Shown here one piece after another: positions 1 to 8,612 of a DNA stretch of 64,000 nt. Positions within the stretch are counted from its first letter, which is position 1, and every line of letters begins with the position of its first letter. Origin of the DNA: Virgisporangium aliadipatigenens. GTDB taxonomy: Bacteria > Actinomycetota > Actinomycetes > Mycobacteriales > Micromonosporaceae. The notes under the pieces were generated by a model, which made no database searches, was not told where the DNA came from, and saw nothing but the letters and a program-made list of their open reading frames with translations. Location of the stretch: contig NZ_BOPF01000015.1 of assembly GCF_016863615.1 (NCBI RefSeq), forward strand, positions 206,445 to 270,444, in the 5' to 3' direction. The position numbers were made by a program, and so were the translations under genes.

Positions 1-2
1 TC

Positions 3-449
3 CGCCGAAACGACGGCATCAAGACCTATGTGCTGCTGGACGAGATTGCGTTGCGTCGCCCGTACGTGCCGCGTGACGTGATGGTCGACCAGCTGACCGA
101 CGTGCTGAGTCTCGTCGAGCGTTCCGACGTGATGGTGCGCATCCTGCATTTCGACGCCGATATCCCTCCCTCGCTTTTCGGCGCTTTCGAGATTCTCACC
201 CTGCCGACCGGAGACGCGATCCTCTACCGCGAGAGCGGCCTCTCCGACGAGCTGGTGGAGGACGCGGCGGAGGTGACGCGGCATCGCGAAATCTTCGATC
301 TCCGCTGGGATCGCGCGCTCGACGACGACGAGTCGCGCGCGATGGTCGAACGGACGATCAAGTCGCTGAGCAGTGGCAATCCCCCCGCAGGTGCGGCGCC
401 GCCCGGCTCGACGGGTCGAGGCACCCGTCGCCGACGCGAAGCCGAATAG
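3..449 (+). CDS. DUF5753-domain transcriptional regulator, C-terminal part (5' end outside window)
   Basis: The reading frame is open from the first bases of the window, so this is the C-terminal part of a longer gene. The visible residues (VLLDEIALRRPYV, then an MVDQL helix) match the DUF5753 ligand- or partner-binding domain. In known family members this domain follows an N-terminal XRE-type helix-turn-helix, which here would lie upstream of the window. The tail after the domain is rich in Gly, Pro and Arg and probably disordered. Two DUF397 genes follow, the usual companions: such pairs (WhiJ-type loci) act in development and antibiotic control in actinomycetes. The family call is firm; the target genes are unknown. 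Confidence 0.8.
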   Translation, partial: RRNDGIKTYVLLDEIALRRPYVPRDVMVDQLTDVLSLVERSDVMVRILHFDADIPPSLFGAFEILTLPTGDAILYRESGLSDELVEDAAEVTRHREIFDLRWDRALDDDESRAMVERTIKSLSSGNPPAGAAPPGSTGRGTRRRREAE

Positions 450-525
450 TTTTCCGGTCTGTCGCCCACGAAGCGGGGAGTCCGGACGCCAGAAAGCTCA
501 TTGACAAAAGTAGAGGGATATCAGC

Positions 526-726
526 GTGGATATTACAACCGGCCGACCGGCGTGGAAGAAGAGCACGAAGTGCTCGAGCGGGGGGTGCGTCGAGGTGGCC
601 CCGGCGCCGAGCGCGCAACTCGTGCGGGACTCGAAGCTGCTGGACGAGAGCCCCATCCTGGTCTTCGCCGAGGCGCGGTGGCGGGAGTTCGTCGCCGGCG
701 TGAAGGACGGTCAGTTCGACCTCTGA
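526..726 (+). CDS. DUF397 domain protein
   Basis: This 66-residue protein is almost entirely a DUF397 domain. It has the family signature: a W-K-K-S-T-x-C start, a CVEVA segment, a VRDSK-like segment and the C-terminal pattern W-R-E-F-x-x-x-V-K-D-G-Q-F-D. The GTG start is preceded by AGAGGGA at 512-518 with about 7 bases of spacing. DUF397 proteins are small partners of XRE-DUF5753 regulators, thought to antagonise or modulate them; the partial regulator just upstream is the likely partner. No catalytic residues are expected. Confidence 0.85.
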   Translation: MDITTGRPAWKKSTKCSSGGCVEVAPAPSAQLVRDSKLLDESPILVFAEARWREFVAGVKDGQFDL

Positions 727-881
727 GTGTGTATCCGGACGCATTGCGAACGGTCACTGCACTCCGGGCCAATCACGATATGTAATGCAATGTCATGACC
801 GTACTGCGGTTATGGCGGTGTGAAGTTTCCGACCGGTTACGTATCGTGGGTGGGGGAGGTACTGCCGGGAGGGATGGCCGG

Positions 882-1097
882 ATGCTGAAACGAGGTGCAA
901 CGCACTGGCGACGGAGCACATTCTGCGCGACCGGAGAGTGTGTGGAAGTCGCCCGCGCGGGCGAGGACGTCGTCGTACGCAACTCCACCGACGGCGACAA
1001 CGTGGTCGCCTTCACCCCTGAGGCCTGGACGGATTTCGTCGAGGCGATCCGGGACGGTGAGTTCGACCAGCCAAACGAATTGGCGGACGTGAATTAG
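882..1097 (+). CDS. DUF397 domain protein (second copy)
   Basis: This is a second DUF397 protein of 71 residues. It shows W-R-R-S-T-F-C, CVEVA, a V-V-V-R-N-S segment and the terminal DGEFD. An in-frame GTG at 795 would add 29 residues that do not fit the family. The ATG at 882 has a clear GGGAGG site (867-873) 8 bases upstream and places the conserved tryptophan near the N-terminus, so 882 is preferred. It differs enough from the first copy to be an old paralogue rather than a recent duplication. It ends just before a strong hairpin shared with the convergent MFS gene. Confidence 0.82.
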   Translation: MLKRGATHWRRSTFCATGECVEVARAGEDVVVRNSTDGDNVVAFTPEAWTDFVEAIRDGEFDQPNELADVN

Positions 1098-1111
1098 AAG
1101 TGAATGCGGCA

Positions 1112-1144
1112 AACGGCGGGCTCCGACCCACGGAGCCCGCCGTT
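1112..1144. terminator. Bidirectional hairpin terminator
   Basis: A perfect 14-bp stem (1112-1125 with 1131-1144) closes a 5-base loop. The outer flanks 1100-1108 and 1145-1153 pair further with one G-U type mismatch. It lies between the convergent ends of the DUF397 gene and the MFS gene. There is no U-tract, as is usual in very GC-rich actinomycetes. Confidence 0.75.
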
Positions 1145-1149
1145 CGCGT

Positions 1150-2391
1150 TCACAGCGCGGCCGGCACCGCGGTTTTCTCCTCCGCCGGCGCGTCCGGCCG
1201 GGGCTCCCGCACCCCCATGAACGGCATCAGCGCCAACGCCGTTCCCAGACTCAACCCTCCCGCCACCACGAACGCCCACCCCGGCGCCGACGCGTCGATG
1301 ACCGCACCGGCGAGCGGCGAACCCACGGCGAGCCCCAGCGTGATGGACGAGTTGTGCCACCCCATCGCCTCCCCACGCGCGGCGGCCGGGACGAGCCGGC
1401 TCACGGCGTCGGCGGTCGCGGCCAGCGTCGGCGCGCACAGCAGGCCCGCCGGGATCAGCGCCACCGCCAGCCACCAGGCGCCGGTGGCGAGCCCGACCGG
1501 GATCGTGAACGCCCCCAGCAGCGCGACCAGCACGACCGGCGGCGGCGTGCGGCGCAGCGCCCCGAAGAGGAACCCGCCGAGCAGTGAGTAGGCAGCCCAG
1601 CCCGCCACCACGAAGCCGACCAGCGACACCTCGCCGTTGGCCCGGAGCGTGGCCACGATGGCCAGGTCGCTGCCGGCGAGCACGGCGGTGGTGGCGACGG
1701 AGATGATCAGGTAGCTGCCGAACCGGAACGTCATCCACGACCGGCGCGGGACCCGTTCGGCGACGGTGTGCTCCTCGTCGGCCGCGCGGATGGGCGGGTC
1801 GGCCACGTAGAACGCCGCACCGGCGAGCACCATCGCCGCCCCGACGGCGTACATCATGACCGTGGAGGACGTCGTGGTGGCCAGCACCACCGCGGCCGCC
1901 GGCCCCACCATGAACGACAACTCCACGCTCATGGAGTCCAGCGCGTACGCGGGCTTGCGGTGCGCCTCGGGCACGAGCGCGGCGATCGACTGGCGGACCA
2001 CCGAGAAGACCGGCAGCGAGACGAGGCCGAGCAGCCCGGCGGCGACCACGAGCGCGTGGTACGGCAGCGACGGCGCCGTCATCCAGAACGCCAGTTCGGC
2101 GGTGACGCCGATCGCCAGCGCGAACCGCAGCGACGTGCGGTCGAGCAGCCGCCCGATCAGTGGCCCGCCGAGCGCGCTGGTGATCGTCAGTACGCCGCTG
2201 ACGACCCCGGCGCGGGCGTAGGACTCGCCGAGGCCCAGCACGACGTGCAGGGTCAACGCCATGAACACGGCGCTGGCCGGGATCCGGGCGATCAGCGCGA
2301 GGATCATCAGCGAACGGACACCGGGCAGGCGCAGGACACTGCGGTAGGGGGCGAGTCGCATACGGCCCATACTGGCAACCCGGTCGGACAT
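1150..2391 (-). CDS. MFS transporter
   Basis: A 413-residue major facilitator with about twelve hydrophobic segments. Early sequence has the loop G-P-L-I-G-R-L-L-D-R typical of the MFS loop 2-3 signature, and the C-terminal half repeats the architecture. It resembles drug or small-molecule efflux MFS proteins; the substrate cannot be told from sequence. The 3' end overlaps the bidirectional hairpin. The start is uncertain: ATG at 2391 has no clear ribosome site, and in-frame ATGs at 2370 and 2361 are alternatives. It is divergent from the next MFS gene with only 18 bp between starts, so the promoters must lie partly inside the coding regions. Confidence 0.8.
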   Translation of the reverse strand: MSDRVASMGRMRLAPYRSVLRLPGVRSLMILALIARIPASAVFMALTLHVVLGLGESYARAGVVSGVLTITSALGGPLIGRLLDRTSLRFALAIGVTAELAFWMTAPSLPYHALVVAAGLLGLVSLPVFSVVRQSIAALVPEAHRKPAYALDSMSVELSFMVGPAAAVVLATTTSSTVMMYAVGAAMVLAGAAFYVADPPIRAADEEHTVAERVPRRSWMTFRFGSYLIISVATTAVLAGSDLAIVATLRANGEVSLVGFVVAGWAAYSLLGGFLFGALRRTPPPVVLVALLGAFTIPVGLATGAWWLAVALIPAGLLCAPTLAATADAVSRLVPAAARGEAMGWHNSSITLGLAVGSPLAGAVIDASAPGWAFVVAGGLSLGTALALMPFMGVREPRPDAPAEEKTAVPAAL

Positions 2392-2409
2392 TTTTCACGG
2401 AGTTAACAG

Positions 2410-3867
2410 GTGCGCATGAGCGGGGTCACACCGGGCGGTCCGCCCTCCCCCCGGAAGGGCACCTCGGGCGGCGGCGGCGCGGCGTTCAAGATCAAGAAGA
2501 CCTACAGCGTGATCGTCTTCATCGTCCTCGCCTCGTTGGACAACGTCGCGATCCAGCTCGTGCCGCCGCTGTACGACCCGATCGCGCGGGCGTTCGAGGT
2601 GCCGGAGGGGGTCGTCGCGGTGGTGACCGCGGTGACCTATCTGGTGACCGCGGTGGCGGCCGTCGGGTGGGCGTTCGCCGGGGACCGGGGCAATCGCCGG
2701 CCGCTGCTGGTGATCGGCACGATCCTGTGGGCCGTGGGCACGGCGGCGACGGGGTGGGCGCCCGGCCTGACCGTGTTCGTGATCGCGCAGGTGGTCGGCG
2801 CGATCGGGCTGGGCGCCGTGGGCTCGGTCGGGTTCTCCGTGGTGAGCGACCTCATCTCGCCGCGGCGGCGCGGGCTGGTGATGAGCCTGTGGGGGCTCTC
2901 GCAGGGCATCGGGACCCTGGCGGGCACGCTCGCCGGTGGGCTGCTGGGTGCGGCGGACTGGCGGCGTCCGTTCCAGGTGATGGCCGTGACGGGGACGGTG
3001 GCCGCGGTGGCGTATCTCTTCACCGCCGACATCCGCCGGGGCGAGAGCGAGCCGCAACTGGCGGGCGTGGAGTACGACCACCGGATCTCGCGGGAACAGC
3101 TGCCGGAGATCCTGGGCCGGCGCACGAACGTCTGGCTGGTGCTGCAGGGCCTCTCCGCGCAGGTGACGTTCGGGTCGTTCGTGTGGCTGCCGCGGCTGTT
3201 CCAGGCGCGCGCGGAGGAACAGGGCTACGACTCGGCGACGGCGGTGGCGATCGGTGCGGTGTTCGCGACGCTGTTCCAGCTCGGCGGCGTGCTGTCGATC
3301 ATCGGCGGGCTGGTCGGCGATCGGCTCCAGCGGCGCACGCCACGGGGCCGGGCGCTGGTGGCCTCGGCGGGGATCCTGGGCGGGGTGCCGTTCTTCGTGG
3401 GGCTGTTCTTCCTGCCGATGCGGGTGCACATCGACGAGGGCTCCGTGCCGCTGGGGGTGCTCAAGAGCGTGTATCAGGAGCCGACGGTGGCGTTCGCGCT
3501 GCTGGCCGCGCTGAGTGGGCTGGCGCTGACGTCGGCGAACTCCCCGAACTGGTTCGCGCTGATCGCCGACGTCAACCCGCCGGAGCATCGCGGCACGGTG
3601 TACAGCCTCGGCAACCTCGTCAACGGCGTGGGGCGCGCCGCCGGGAACGGCCTGGTCGGCCTGGTCTTCTCCGCGCTGGCCCGGAGCCTGCCGCCGCCGG
3701 CCAACTACGCGGTGGGGTTGGCGGCGTTCCAGGTCTTCTTCGTGCCGACCGGGATCATGTACTACATGGCGTCGCGGACCTCGCCGAAAGACATCGACGA
3801 GGTCCGCGAGGTGCTTGCGGCCAGAGCGGCCGAGGCCGGCGTCAGGCCTTCGTCATCTCCGCCTTGA
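2410..3867 (+). CDS. MFS transporter
   Basis: A 485-residue major facilitator with a basic, Gly-rich N-terminal tail (about 25 residues) followed by about twelve membrane segments. The D-R-G-N-R-R loop after the second segment and the S-P-R-R-R-G-L motif fit MFS proteins of the spinster-like or sugar-phosphate-like type; the substrate is unknown. The GTG start has GGAG at 2399-2402 seven bases upstream. Its last 26 bases overlap the convergent sigma factor gene, so the two transcripts are antisense there. Confidence 0.8.
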   Translation: MRMSGVTPGGPPSPRKGTSGGGGAAFKIKKTYSVIVFIVLASLDNVAIQLVPPLYDPIARAFEVPEGVVAVVTAVTYLVTAVAAVGWAFAGDRGNRRPLLVIGTILWAVGTAATGWAPGLTVFVIAQVVGAIGLGAVGSVGFSVVSDLISPRRRGLVMSLWGLSQGIGTLAGTLAGGLLGAADWRRPFQVMAVTGTVAAVAYLFTADIRRGESEPQLAGVEYDHRISREQLPEILGRRTNVWLVLQGLSAQVTFGSFVWLPRLFQARAEEQGYDSATAVAIGAVFATLFQLGGVLSIIGGLVGDRLQRRTPRGRALVASAGILGGVPFFVGLFFLPMRVHIDEGSVPLGVLKSVYQEPTVAFALLAALSGLALTSANSPNWFALIADVNPPEHRGTVYSLGNLVNGVGRAAGNGLVGLVFSALARSLPPPANYAVGLAAFQVFFVPTGIMYYMASRTSPKDIDEVREVLAARAAEAGVRPSSSPP

Positions 3868-4657
3868 GAACGCCCAGCGCGTGCGCGAGCAGCCGCGACA
3901 CGTGCATCTGCGAGATGCCGATCTCGGCGGCGATCTGCGACTGGGTCATGTTGCCGAAGAAGCGCATGGCGATGATCTTCTGCTCGCGCTCGGGCAGCTT
4001 GGCCAGCAGCGGGCGCAGGGCGGCGCGGTTCTCCACCGTCTCCATCTCGGGGTCGGTGCCGCCGAGGAGGTCCATCAGCTCGCCGCCGCTCTCGTCGCCG
4101 TTGACCGGCGCGTGCAGGGAGAGCGCCCGGTAGGCCTGCGAGCAGTCCAGCGCCTCGATGATCTCTTCCTCGCTGACCTCGAGCCGCGCGGCGAGGTCGG
4201 CGACCGTCGGGGAACGTCCCAGCTTCTGCGCGAGGTCGCCGGAGATCTTGCCGATCTCGAGGCGCAGCTCCTGCAGCCGGCGGGGGACCCGGACGTCCCA
4301 GCCCTTGTCCCGGAAGTGTCGCTTGAGCTCGCCGACGATCATCGGGATGGCGTAGCTGGTGAAGGCCGCCCCGCGCGTCGGGTCGAACCCGTCGATCGAC
4401 TTCACCAGGGCGAGGCTGGCGACCTGGACGAGGTCGTCCATCTGCTCGCCGCGGTTGCGGAAGCGGCGCGCCATGTGCTCGGCCAGCGGCAGGTACATCT
4501 CGACCAGCCGCTCGCGGGCGCGGGCCCGGTCCGGGCTGCCCTTCGGCAGGTCGGCCAGCAGCGTGAGCAGGGCGAGCGCGTCGGCGTCGTTCTGCGCACG
4601 GGTGCTGACGGCGGCGCGTACCTCGACGGTGGTCGTGGTCTCAGTGACGGTGGTCAT
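3842..4657 (-). CDS. sigF: SigB/SigF-family RNA polymerase sigma factor
   Basis: A 271-residue group 3 sigma-70 factor of the SigB/SigF/SigG type used for stress response and sporulation. Region 2 is visible around residues 45-130 (LVEMYLPLAEHMARRF, DLVQVASLALVKSIDGFDP, FTSYA), then region 3, then a C-terminal region 4 helix-turn-helix (T-Q-S-Q-I-A-A-E-I-G-I-S-Q-M-H-V-S-R). The ATG at 4657 follows GGAGGG with 7 bases of spacing; a longer GTG frame from 4678 would include this ribosome site and is rejected. A GGGTAT box on the minus strand at 4764-4759 resembles a SigF-type -10 and could mean autoregulation, but no good -35 is seen. Neighbours encode an RsbW-like kinase and a PP2C phosphatase, the expected partners. 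Confidence 0.88.
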   Translation of the reverse strand: MTTVTETTTTVEVRAAVSTRAQNDADALALLTLLADLPKGSPDRARARERLVEMYLPLAEHMARRFRNRGEQMDDLVQVASLALVKSIDGFDPTRGAAFTSYAIPMIVGELKRHFRDKGWDVRVPRRLQELRLEIGKISGDLAQKLGRSPTVADLAARLEVSEEEIIEALDCSQAYRALSLHAPVNGDESGGELMDLLGGTDPEMETVENRAALRPLLAKLPEREQKIIAMRFFGNMTQSQIAAEIGISQMHVSRLLAHALGVLKAEMTKA

Positions 4658-4827
4658 CGATCGGCCCTCCAGAAACACCCTTGCCGGTTAGTACCGCATC
4701 CAGTCGACGTTCGTCTGACCAAATATCAGCCGTTCGGCCGATGTTGGTGACCTTGAAGATACCCGTGTCGCCGTCACGCGGGCAACACGAGACACCCTTC
4801 TGAGATGTGCCAGCTTTGTGGCCGGCG

Positions 4828-7110
4828 TTACAGCGGGACCTCGGCCCAGACCACCTTGCCGGAGGCCGTGGGGCGGGCACCCCAACGCTCGGCATAGGCC
4901 CTGACCAGGTGCAACCCGCGATGCTGTTCGTCGTCCCAGCGCGGGTCGATGAGGAACGGCAGCCGCGCGTCCTCGTCCACCACCTCGATCACCAACCGGC
5001 CGGGCAGCCGCCGCAGATGCAGCTCCACGCCGTCCGTGCGGGCGTGCCGGATGGCGTTGCTGACCAGTTCGTGGATGACGAGCACCACCGAGTCCAGGCG
5101 CGAGTCCCGCACACCCCACGCCACCAGCGTGTCGATCGCGAACATCCGCACGTCCCGGGTCGACTGCGGCTGCGCGGTGAGGGTGTACGTCGCCGCGCTC
5201 GTGCCCATGTCGGACGGCTGCCGCACGTACAGCAGCGCCAGGTCGTCGTCGTGGCGGTCGTGCTCGACCAGCGTGTCGATCAACGCGTCGACGGTGTCCG
5301 GGGTCAGCAGCGGTCGGGCGGTCAGTTCGGCGGTCAGCACGTCGAGGCCGGCGCCGAGGTCGCGGCCGCGGCGTTCGACCAGTCCGTCGGTGTACAGCAG
5401 CAGGCCGGTGCCGGGCGCGAGGTGATGCTCCTTCTCCCGGTACGCCAGGTCGCCGGAGCCCAGCGGCGGACCGAGCCGGTCGTCCAGCAGGCGCACCTGA
5501 CCGTCCGGCGCGATCAGGGCCGGCGGCATGTGACCCGCGCTGGCCAGCATGACGGTGGCGTTCACCGGGTCGAACACGGCGTAGACGCAGGTCGCCATCT
5601 CGAAGCTGGGCAGGTGCGCCATCGCGCTGTTGAGCAGGCGCATCGTCTGCGCCGGCGGCAGGTCGAGCGTCGCGTAGGCGCGCACCGCCGCCCGCAGCTG
5701 ACCCATCACGGCGGCCGCGTGGATGCCCTTGCCCATCACGTCGCCGGCCACCAGCGCCACCCGGCCGGCCGAGAGCGGGATCAGGTCCACCCAGTCGCCG
5801 CCGACCTCCGCACCGCGGGCCGCCGGCCGGTACCGGCTGATCACCGACAGCCCGTCCACCTCCGGAATCCGGGGCAGGAGGCTGCGCTGCAGTTCCACGG
5901 CCGCGTTGCGCTGCCGCTGGTACAGGCGGGCGTTGTCCAGGGCCACCGCCGACTGGGCGGCGACGCCGATCGCCAGGCGCTCCTGCCGTTCGCCGAACCG
6001 GCCGGGCTGCGGATGCCCGAAGAAGAAACCGCCGAGCACCTCCCCGGACGGGGAGACCACCGGCACGGCCAGGTAGCTCACCACCGGCAGGTGGCCCTCG
6101 GGCAGGCCGTTGTGCGGAGCGTTGCGTCCGAACCGCGGGTCGGCGGTGATGTCGTCGCTGCGGACGATCGCGCTCCCGCGGAACGTCGGTTCGAAGACCG
6201 CCGTGTTGCGCGGCATCGGGAAGCCGCTGAACGCCTCCCGGGGCACCCCGGAGATCGTGTACAGCAGGTACGACTCGCCCAACTCGTCGATGACGTTGTA
6301 GAAGAAGGAGCCGAACGCGGCACCCGTCAGCGCCGTGGCCGCGTCCGTCGCCCGCTGCACGACGCGGTCCAGGTCCAGTTCGGCAGCCAGGTCCGTCCCC
6401 ACCGTGTGCAGGGCCTCGACCAGGGCGGCCTCGTCCCGCAGTCGCCGTTCGCGGTCTTTGAGATCGTCTTCGGAACGGGTCAAGCGGGCCGTGCTGTGCG
6501 CGAGTTCGGCCACCGCCTCCTCCAGGCGGGCGGCCTGCACCTCGGAGGTCTCCTCCAGCACCAGCAGCAGTTCGGCCAGCGCGTCGGCGCGCACTCCCGC
6601 GCTCTCCGGGCGGTGCACCAGCAGGCCCAGCCGCGTGTTGACGGCCAGCGCGCCGAAGAACTTGATCACGTCCGGCGGCACGTCGATCCGTGCCGACAGC
6701 ACCACCGCGAACCCCTCCCGGCCCGACAGCGTGCCCCCGAACGCGATGGTCGTCCCGCCCGGGTCGCTCCGGTGCACGACGCGGAAACTGCGTGCGCCCA
6801 GGCCGCTGTCCCGGGTGGTGCGCAGCTCCGTCACCAGGCCGGACGCGCTTTGCGCCGGCTCGCCGTACGCGGCCAGCTCCTCAGGTTCCCCGTGCGTGGT
6901 CCACCGCCACAACCCGGCGGCGGCGAACGCGGGCCGCCCCGACGCGGCGTCGAAGAAGCCCGCCCGGAAGAACTCCACGACGGCCGCCGCCGCGGACGGC
7001 AGGTCGACGGCCTCGGCGGCCCTGGTGCGCAGGCGGACGCCGCTGCGGACCACGTCACTGAGGGAGAACGTCGCCAGGTCGACGGCGGTCGGGCGGTCGG
7101 TCTGCGTCAC
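4828..7110 (-). CDS. GAF / SpoIIE-type PP2C phosphatase / HATPase multidomain regulator
   Basis: A 760-residue signalling protein. Residues 1-200 form an uncharacterised sensor part, followed by a helical linker, a GAF domain (about 230-390), a SpoIIE/RsbU-type PP2C phosphatase (about 415-625) and a C-terminal HATPase_c kinase-like domain (about 640-760). Phosphatase metal-binding motifs are intact: [16 protein letters not shown] and DDDLALL. The HATPase part has the N-box [11 protein letters not shown]. This combination dephosphorylates anti-anti-sigma factors and may bind sigma or STAS partners. It lies directly upstream of the sigma gene, so control of that sigma is likely. No transmembrane segment is evident; input is probably cytosolic through the GAF domain. 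Confidence 0.87.
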   Translation of the reverse strand: MTQTDRPTAVDLATFSLSDVVRSGVRLRTRAAEAVDLPSAAAAVVEFFRAGFFDAASGRPAFAAAGLWRWTTHGEPEELAAYGEPAQSASGLVTELRTTRDSGLGARSFRVVHRSDPGGTTIAFGGTLSGREGFAVVLSARIDVPPDVIKFFGALAVNTRLGLLVHRPESAGVRADALAELLLVLEETSEVQAARLEEAVAELAHSTARLTRSEDDLKDRERRLRDEAALVEALHTVGTDLAAELDLDRVVQRATDAATALTGAAFGSFFYNVIDELGESYLLYTISGVPREAFSGFPMPRNTAVFEPTFRGSAIVRSDDITADPRFGRNAPHNGLPEGHLPVVSYLAVPVVSPSGEVLGGFFFGHPQPGRFGERQERLAIGVAAQSAVALDNARLYQRQRNAAVELQRSLLPRIPEVDGLSVISRYRPAARGAEVGGDWVDLIPLSAGRVALVAGDVMGKGIHAAAVMGQLRAAVRAYATLDLPPAQTMRLLNSAMAHLPSFEMATCVYAVFDPVNATVMLASAGHMPPALIAPDGQVRLLDDRLGPPLGSGDLAYREKEHHLAPGTGLLLYTDGLVERRGRDLGAGLDVLTAELTARPLLTPDTVDALIDTLVEHDRHDDDLALLYVRQPSDMGTSAATYTLTAQPQSTRDVRMFAIDTLVAWGVRDSRLDSVVLVIHELVSNAIRHARTDGVELHLRRLPGRLVIEVVDEDARLPFLIDPRWDDEQHRGLHLVRAYAERWGARPTASGKVVWAEVPL

Positions 7111-7189
7111 CGGGTCCCCGGCCGGGTGGCTGAGAGTCGCACGCAGAGCATTCTGCCCGACGCTTCACGTCAAGGCATTCCACGCACCG

Positions 7190-7284
7190 GTGAGCTATCA
7201 CCTCGACGTTCGGCTGGGGGCACGTCGGACGTGCTCATTCCACATCGGTTCCCGTGAGCTACTACCTCGACGTTCGGCTGGGGG
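7190..7284. repeat. Two 31-bp direct repeats at the end of the anti-sigma gene
   Basis: Bases 7190-7220 and 7254-7284 match at 29 of 31 positions, 64 bp apart. An upstream CATTCCAC (7177-7184 and 7236-7243) also recurs, so the duplicated unit may be longer. The second copy contains the last codons and stop of the RsbW-like gene; the first lies in the gap before the PP2C gene. It looks like a small tandem duplication of the 3' end. Confidence 0.8.
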
Positions 7285-7681
7285 AGCGCTCCAGCCGCTT
7301 GGCGAAGCGGAGCGTGGTGCCCTTCGGCTCGTTGCGCAGCAGGTCGAACTGGTCGGAGAGCGCCTCGATGATCCGCAGGCCCCGACCGGTCTCGTCCAGG
7401 GCGGAGCCGAGCGGTCGCTGCGTCGCCGGGTCGAAACCGTTGCCCTCGTCGATCACCGCGATCTGGCACATCGCGTCGTCGAGGTCTACGGCGACCTCGT
7501 AACTGTCGGCCGGCTGCGCGTGGCGGACCGCGTTGGCGCACGCCTCGGCCAGCGCCAGCAGGATGTCGGCGCGGCACTCCTCGGTGATCCCGACGGTGTT
7601 GAGCGTCGCGCCGAGAACCTTGCGCGCCACCGGAACGCTTCCCGTCTCGCGAGGCAGGGACAGCGAAAGGTGCACCTTCAT
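7262..7681 (-). CDS. RsbW-like anti-sigma factor / serine-protein kinase
   Basis: A compact 139-residue GHKL ATPase with the N-box E-A-C-A-N-A-V-R-H-A, the G1 box D-E-G-N-G-F-D-P and the G2 region G-R-G-L-R-I-I-E-A-L. This is the size and layout of RsbW/SpoIIAB-type kinases, which bind and inhibit sigma factors and phosphorylate STAS antagonists. The start is debatable: ATG at 7681 has GGAGG only 2 bases away, while GTG two codons later (7675) has ideal 8-base spacing. The longer frame from 7753 is not supported. The neighbouring PP2C protein and sigma factor are the likely partners. No STAS anti-anti-sigma gene is present nearby. Confidence 0.85.
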   Translation of the reverse strand: MKVHLSLSLPRETGSVPVARKVLGATLNTVGITEECRADILLALAEACANAVRHAQPADSYEVAVDLDDAMCQIAVIDEGNGFDPATQRPLGSALDETGRGLRIIEALSDQFDLLRNEPKGTTLRFAKRLERSPSRTSR

Positions 7682-7805
7682 CACCTCCGCCCGCAATCCG
7701 GCACGCCGGGAAGGTAAGTCGGAGCGCTGCTGTCGGTCACGGCCTACCCCCATTCACTCACGTCGGCACCGGTCGCGTACCCCCGGAGAGGTCCGACAAA
7801 ACCCC

Positions 7806-8483
7806 TTATCCCGCAAGCCGTTTACCGGTGCGGGCCGGATCGGCACCGGCGGGTCCCGAACCGAGCGCGAGGTCACGCAGAGTGTTGCCCGACACGACTT
7901 CCACCAGGTGTCGACCGGCGCTGCCCCGCAGTCCCACCGGAACGCCGAGCAGCCGCGCCGCGCGCACCAGCACCAGCGCGGTGTCCGAGTCGCTGACCCG
8001 GACGGCCAGGTTGCCGCCGCGGGCCCGCACGTTGCCGGCCAGCATGGCGGCTCGCCACGCCGCCACCGCCAGCGCGGCCCGCAGCCGTACCTGCATCGGC
8101 GTCCGGTACCCGTCCGGCGTGCACAGCCGCCGATAGCCCTCCACCCAGGAACGCCCGAGCAGCGGCGCGTCGAGATCGGCGCAGACCACCCGGTGCACGG
8201 TGTACCGGTGGCGCACGCCCGCGGCGAACTCGTCCCCGCGCGCCGCCACGCCGAGCTGGCCGAGCAGTGCGACGAGGCGTTCGGCGGCGGCGGCGCGGCC
8301 GAACTCGACGGTGCTGGCCGCTGCCGCGCTGTGCTCGTACCGCCCCGAACCGGTGCGAGCGCAGCGCAGCAGCATGCCGATCTCGAAGCCGGCGGCAACG
8401 GTGATCCCCGGAAGGACTGCGGCCGCCGGAAGTGCCTCCGTGAGAGCCGTGGGACGGACATCGACTGCTCCGGCGAGGGTCAT
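7806..8483 (-). CDS. WhiA N-terminal-domain-like protein lacking the HTH
   Basis: A 225-residue protein with no catalytic motif of a common enzyme. Its sequence follows the N-terminal LAGLIDADG-like half of the sporulation regulator WhiA: E-I-G-M-L-L-R-C-A near residue 34, an R-Y-T-V-H-R-V-V strand, the core A-A-W-R-A-A-M-L-A-G, then T-A-L-V-L-V-R-A-A-R-L-L-G, which fits WhiA's AAWRGAFLAHG and ALALVGAARRL. The C-terminal helix-turn-helix half of WhiA is absent; the protein ends soon after this region. The ATG at 8483 has AAGGAG with 6-base spacing; the longer frame from 8519 is rejected. The assignment comes from recalled family patterns, not a database search. A diverged homing-endonuclease fold from another source is the alternative. 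Confidence 0.6.
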   Translation of the reverse strand: MTLAGAVDVRPTALTEALPAAAVLPGITVAAGFEIGMLLRCARTGSGRYEHSAAAASTVEFGRAAAAERLVALLGQLGVAARGDEFAAGVRHRYTVHRVVCADLDAPLLGRSWVEGYRRLCTPDGYRTPMQVRLRAALAVAAWRAAMLAGNVRARGGNLAVRVSDSDTALVLVRAARLLGVPVGLRGSAGRHLVEVVSGNTLRDLALGSGPAGADPARTGKRLAG

Positions 8484-8598
8484 CTCCGGCTCCTTCTCCA
8501 GTGACGCGGTGCGGTGCAACCACAGTGACGGCGGTCACCGGGCGATTGTTCGGAGGGCCGTGCCACTTGAGGGAAACTTGCGCTACCGGAAACCGGCG

Positions 8599-8604
8599 TA
8601 ACAT
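8599..8604 (+). promoter_or_regulatory. Candidate -10 box (TAACAT) for a leaderless transcript
   Basis: TAACAT ends exactly 8 bases before the GTG start at 8613, the spacing expected when transcription begins at the start codon. No ribosome site is seen before the GTG. A weak -35 (CTTGCG, 8577-8582) lies 16 bases upstream. Confidence 0.5.
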
Positions 8605-8612
8605 CACGCCCC

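Noticed and set aside
4759..4790. A full SigF-type promoter before the sigma factor gene
   Set aside because: Only the GGGTAT -10 part is convincing; no G-rich -35 at the expected spacing was found, so it is mentioned only as a possibility.
4807..7257. Long plus-strand open frame opposite the PP2C gene
   Set aside because: It is an antisense shadow: composition is His/Arg/Gln-rich, as expected from reading GC-rich genes backward.
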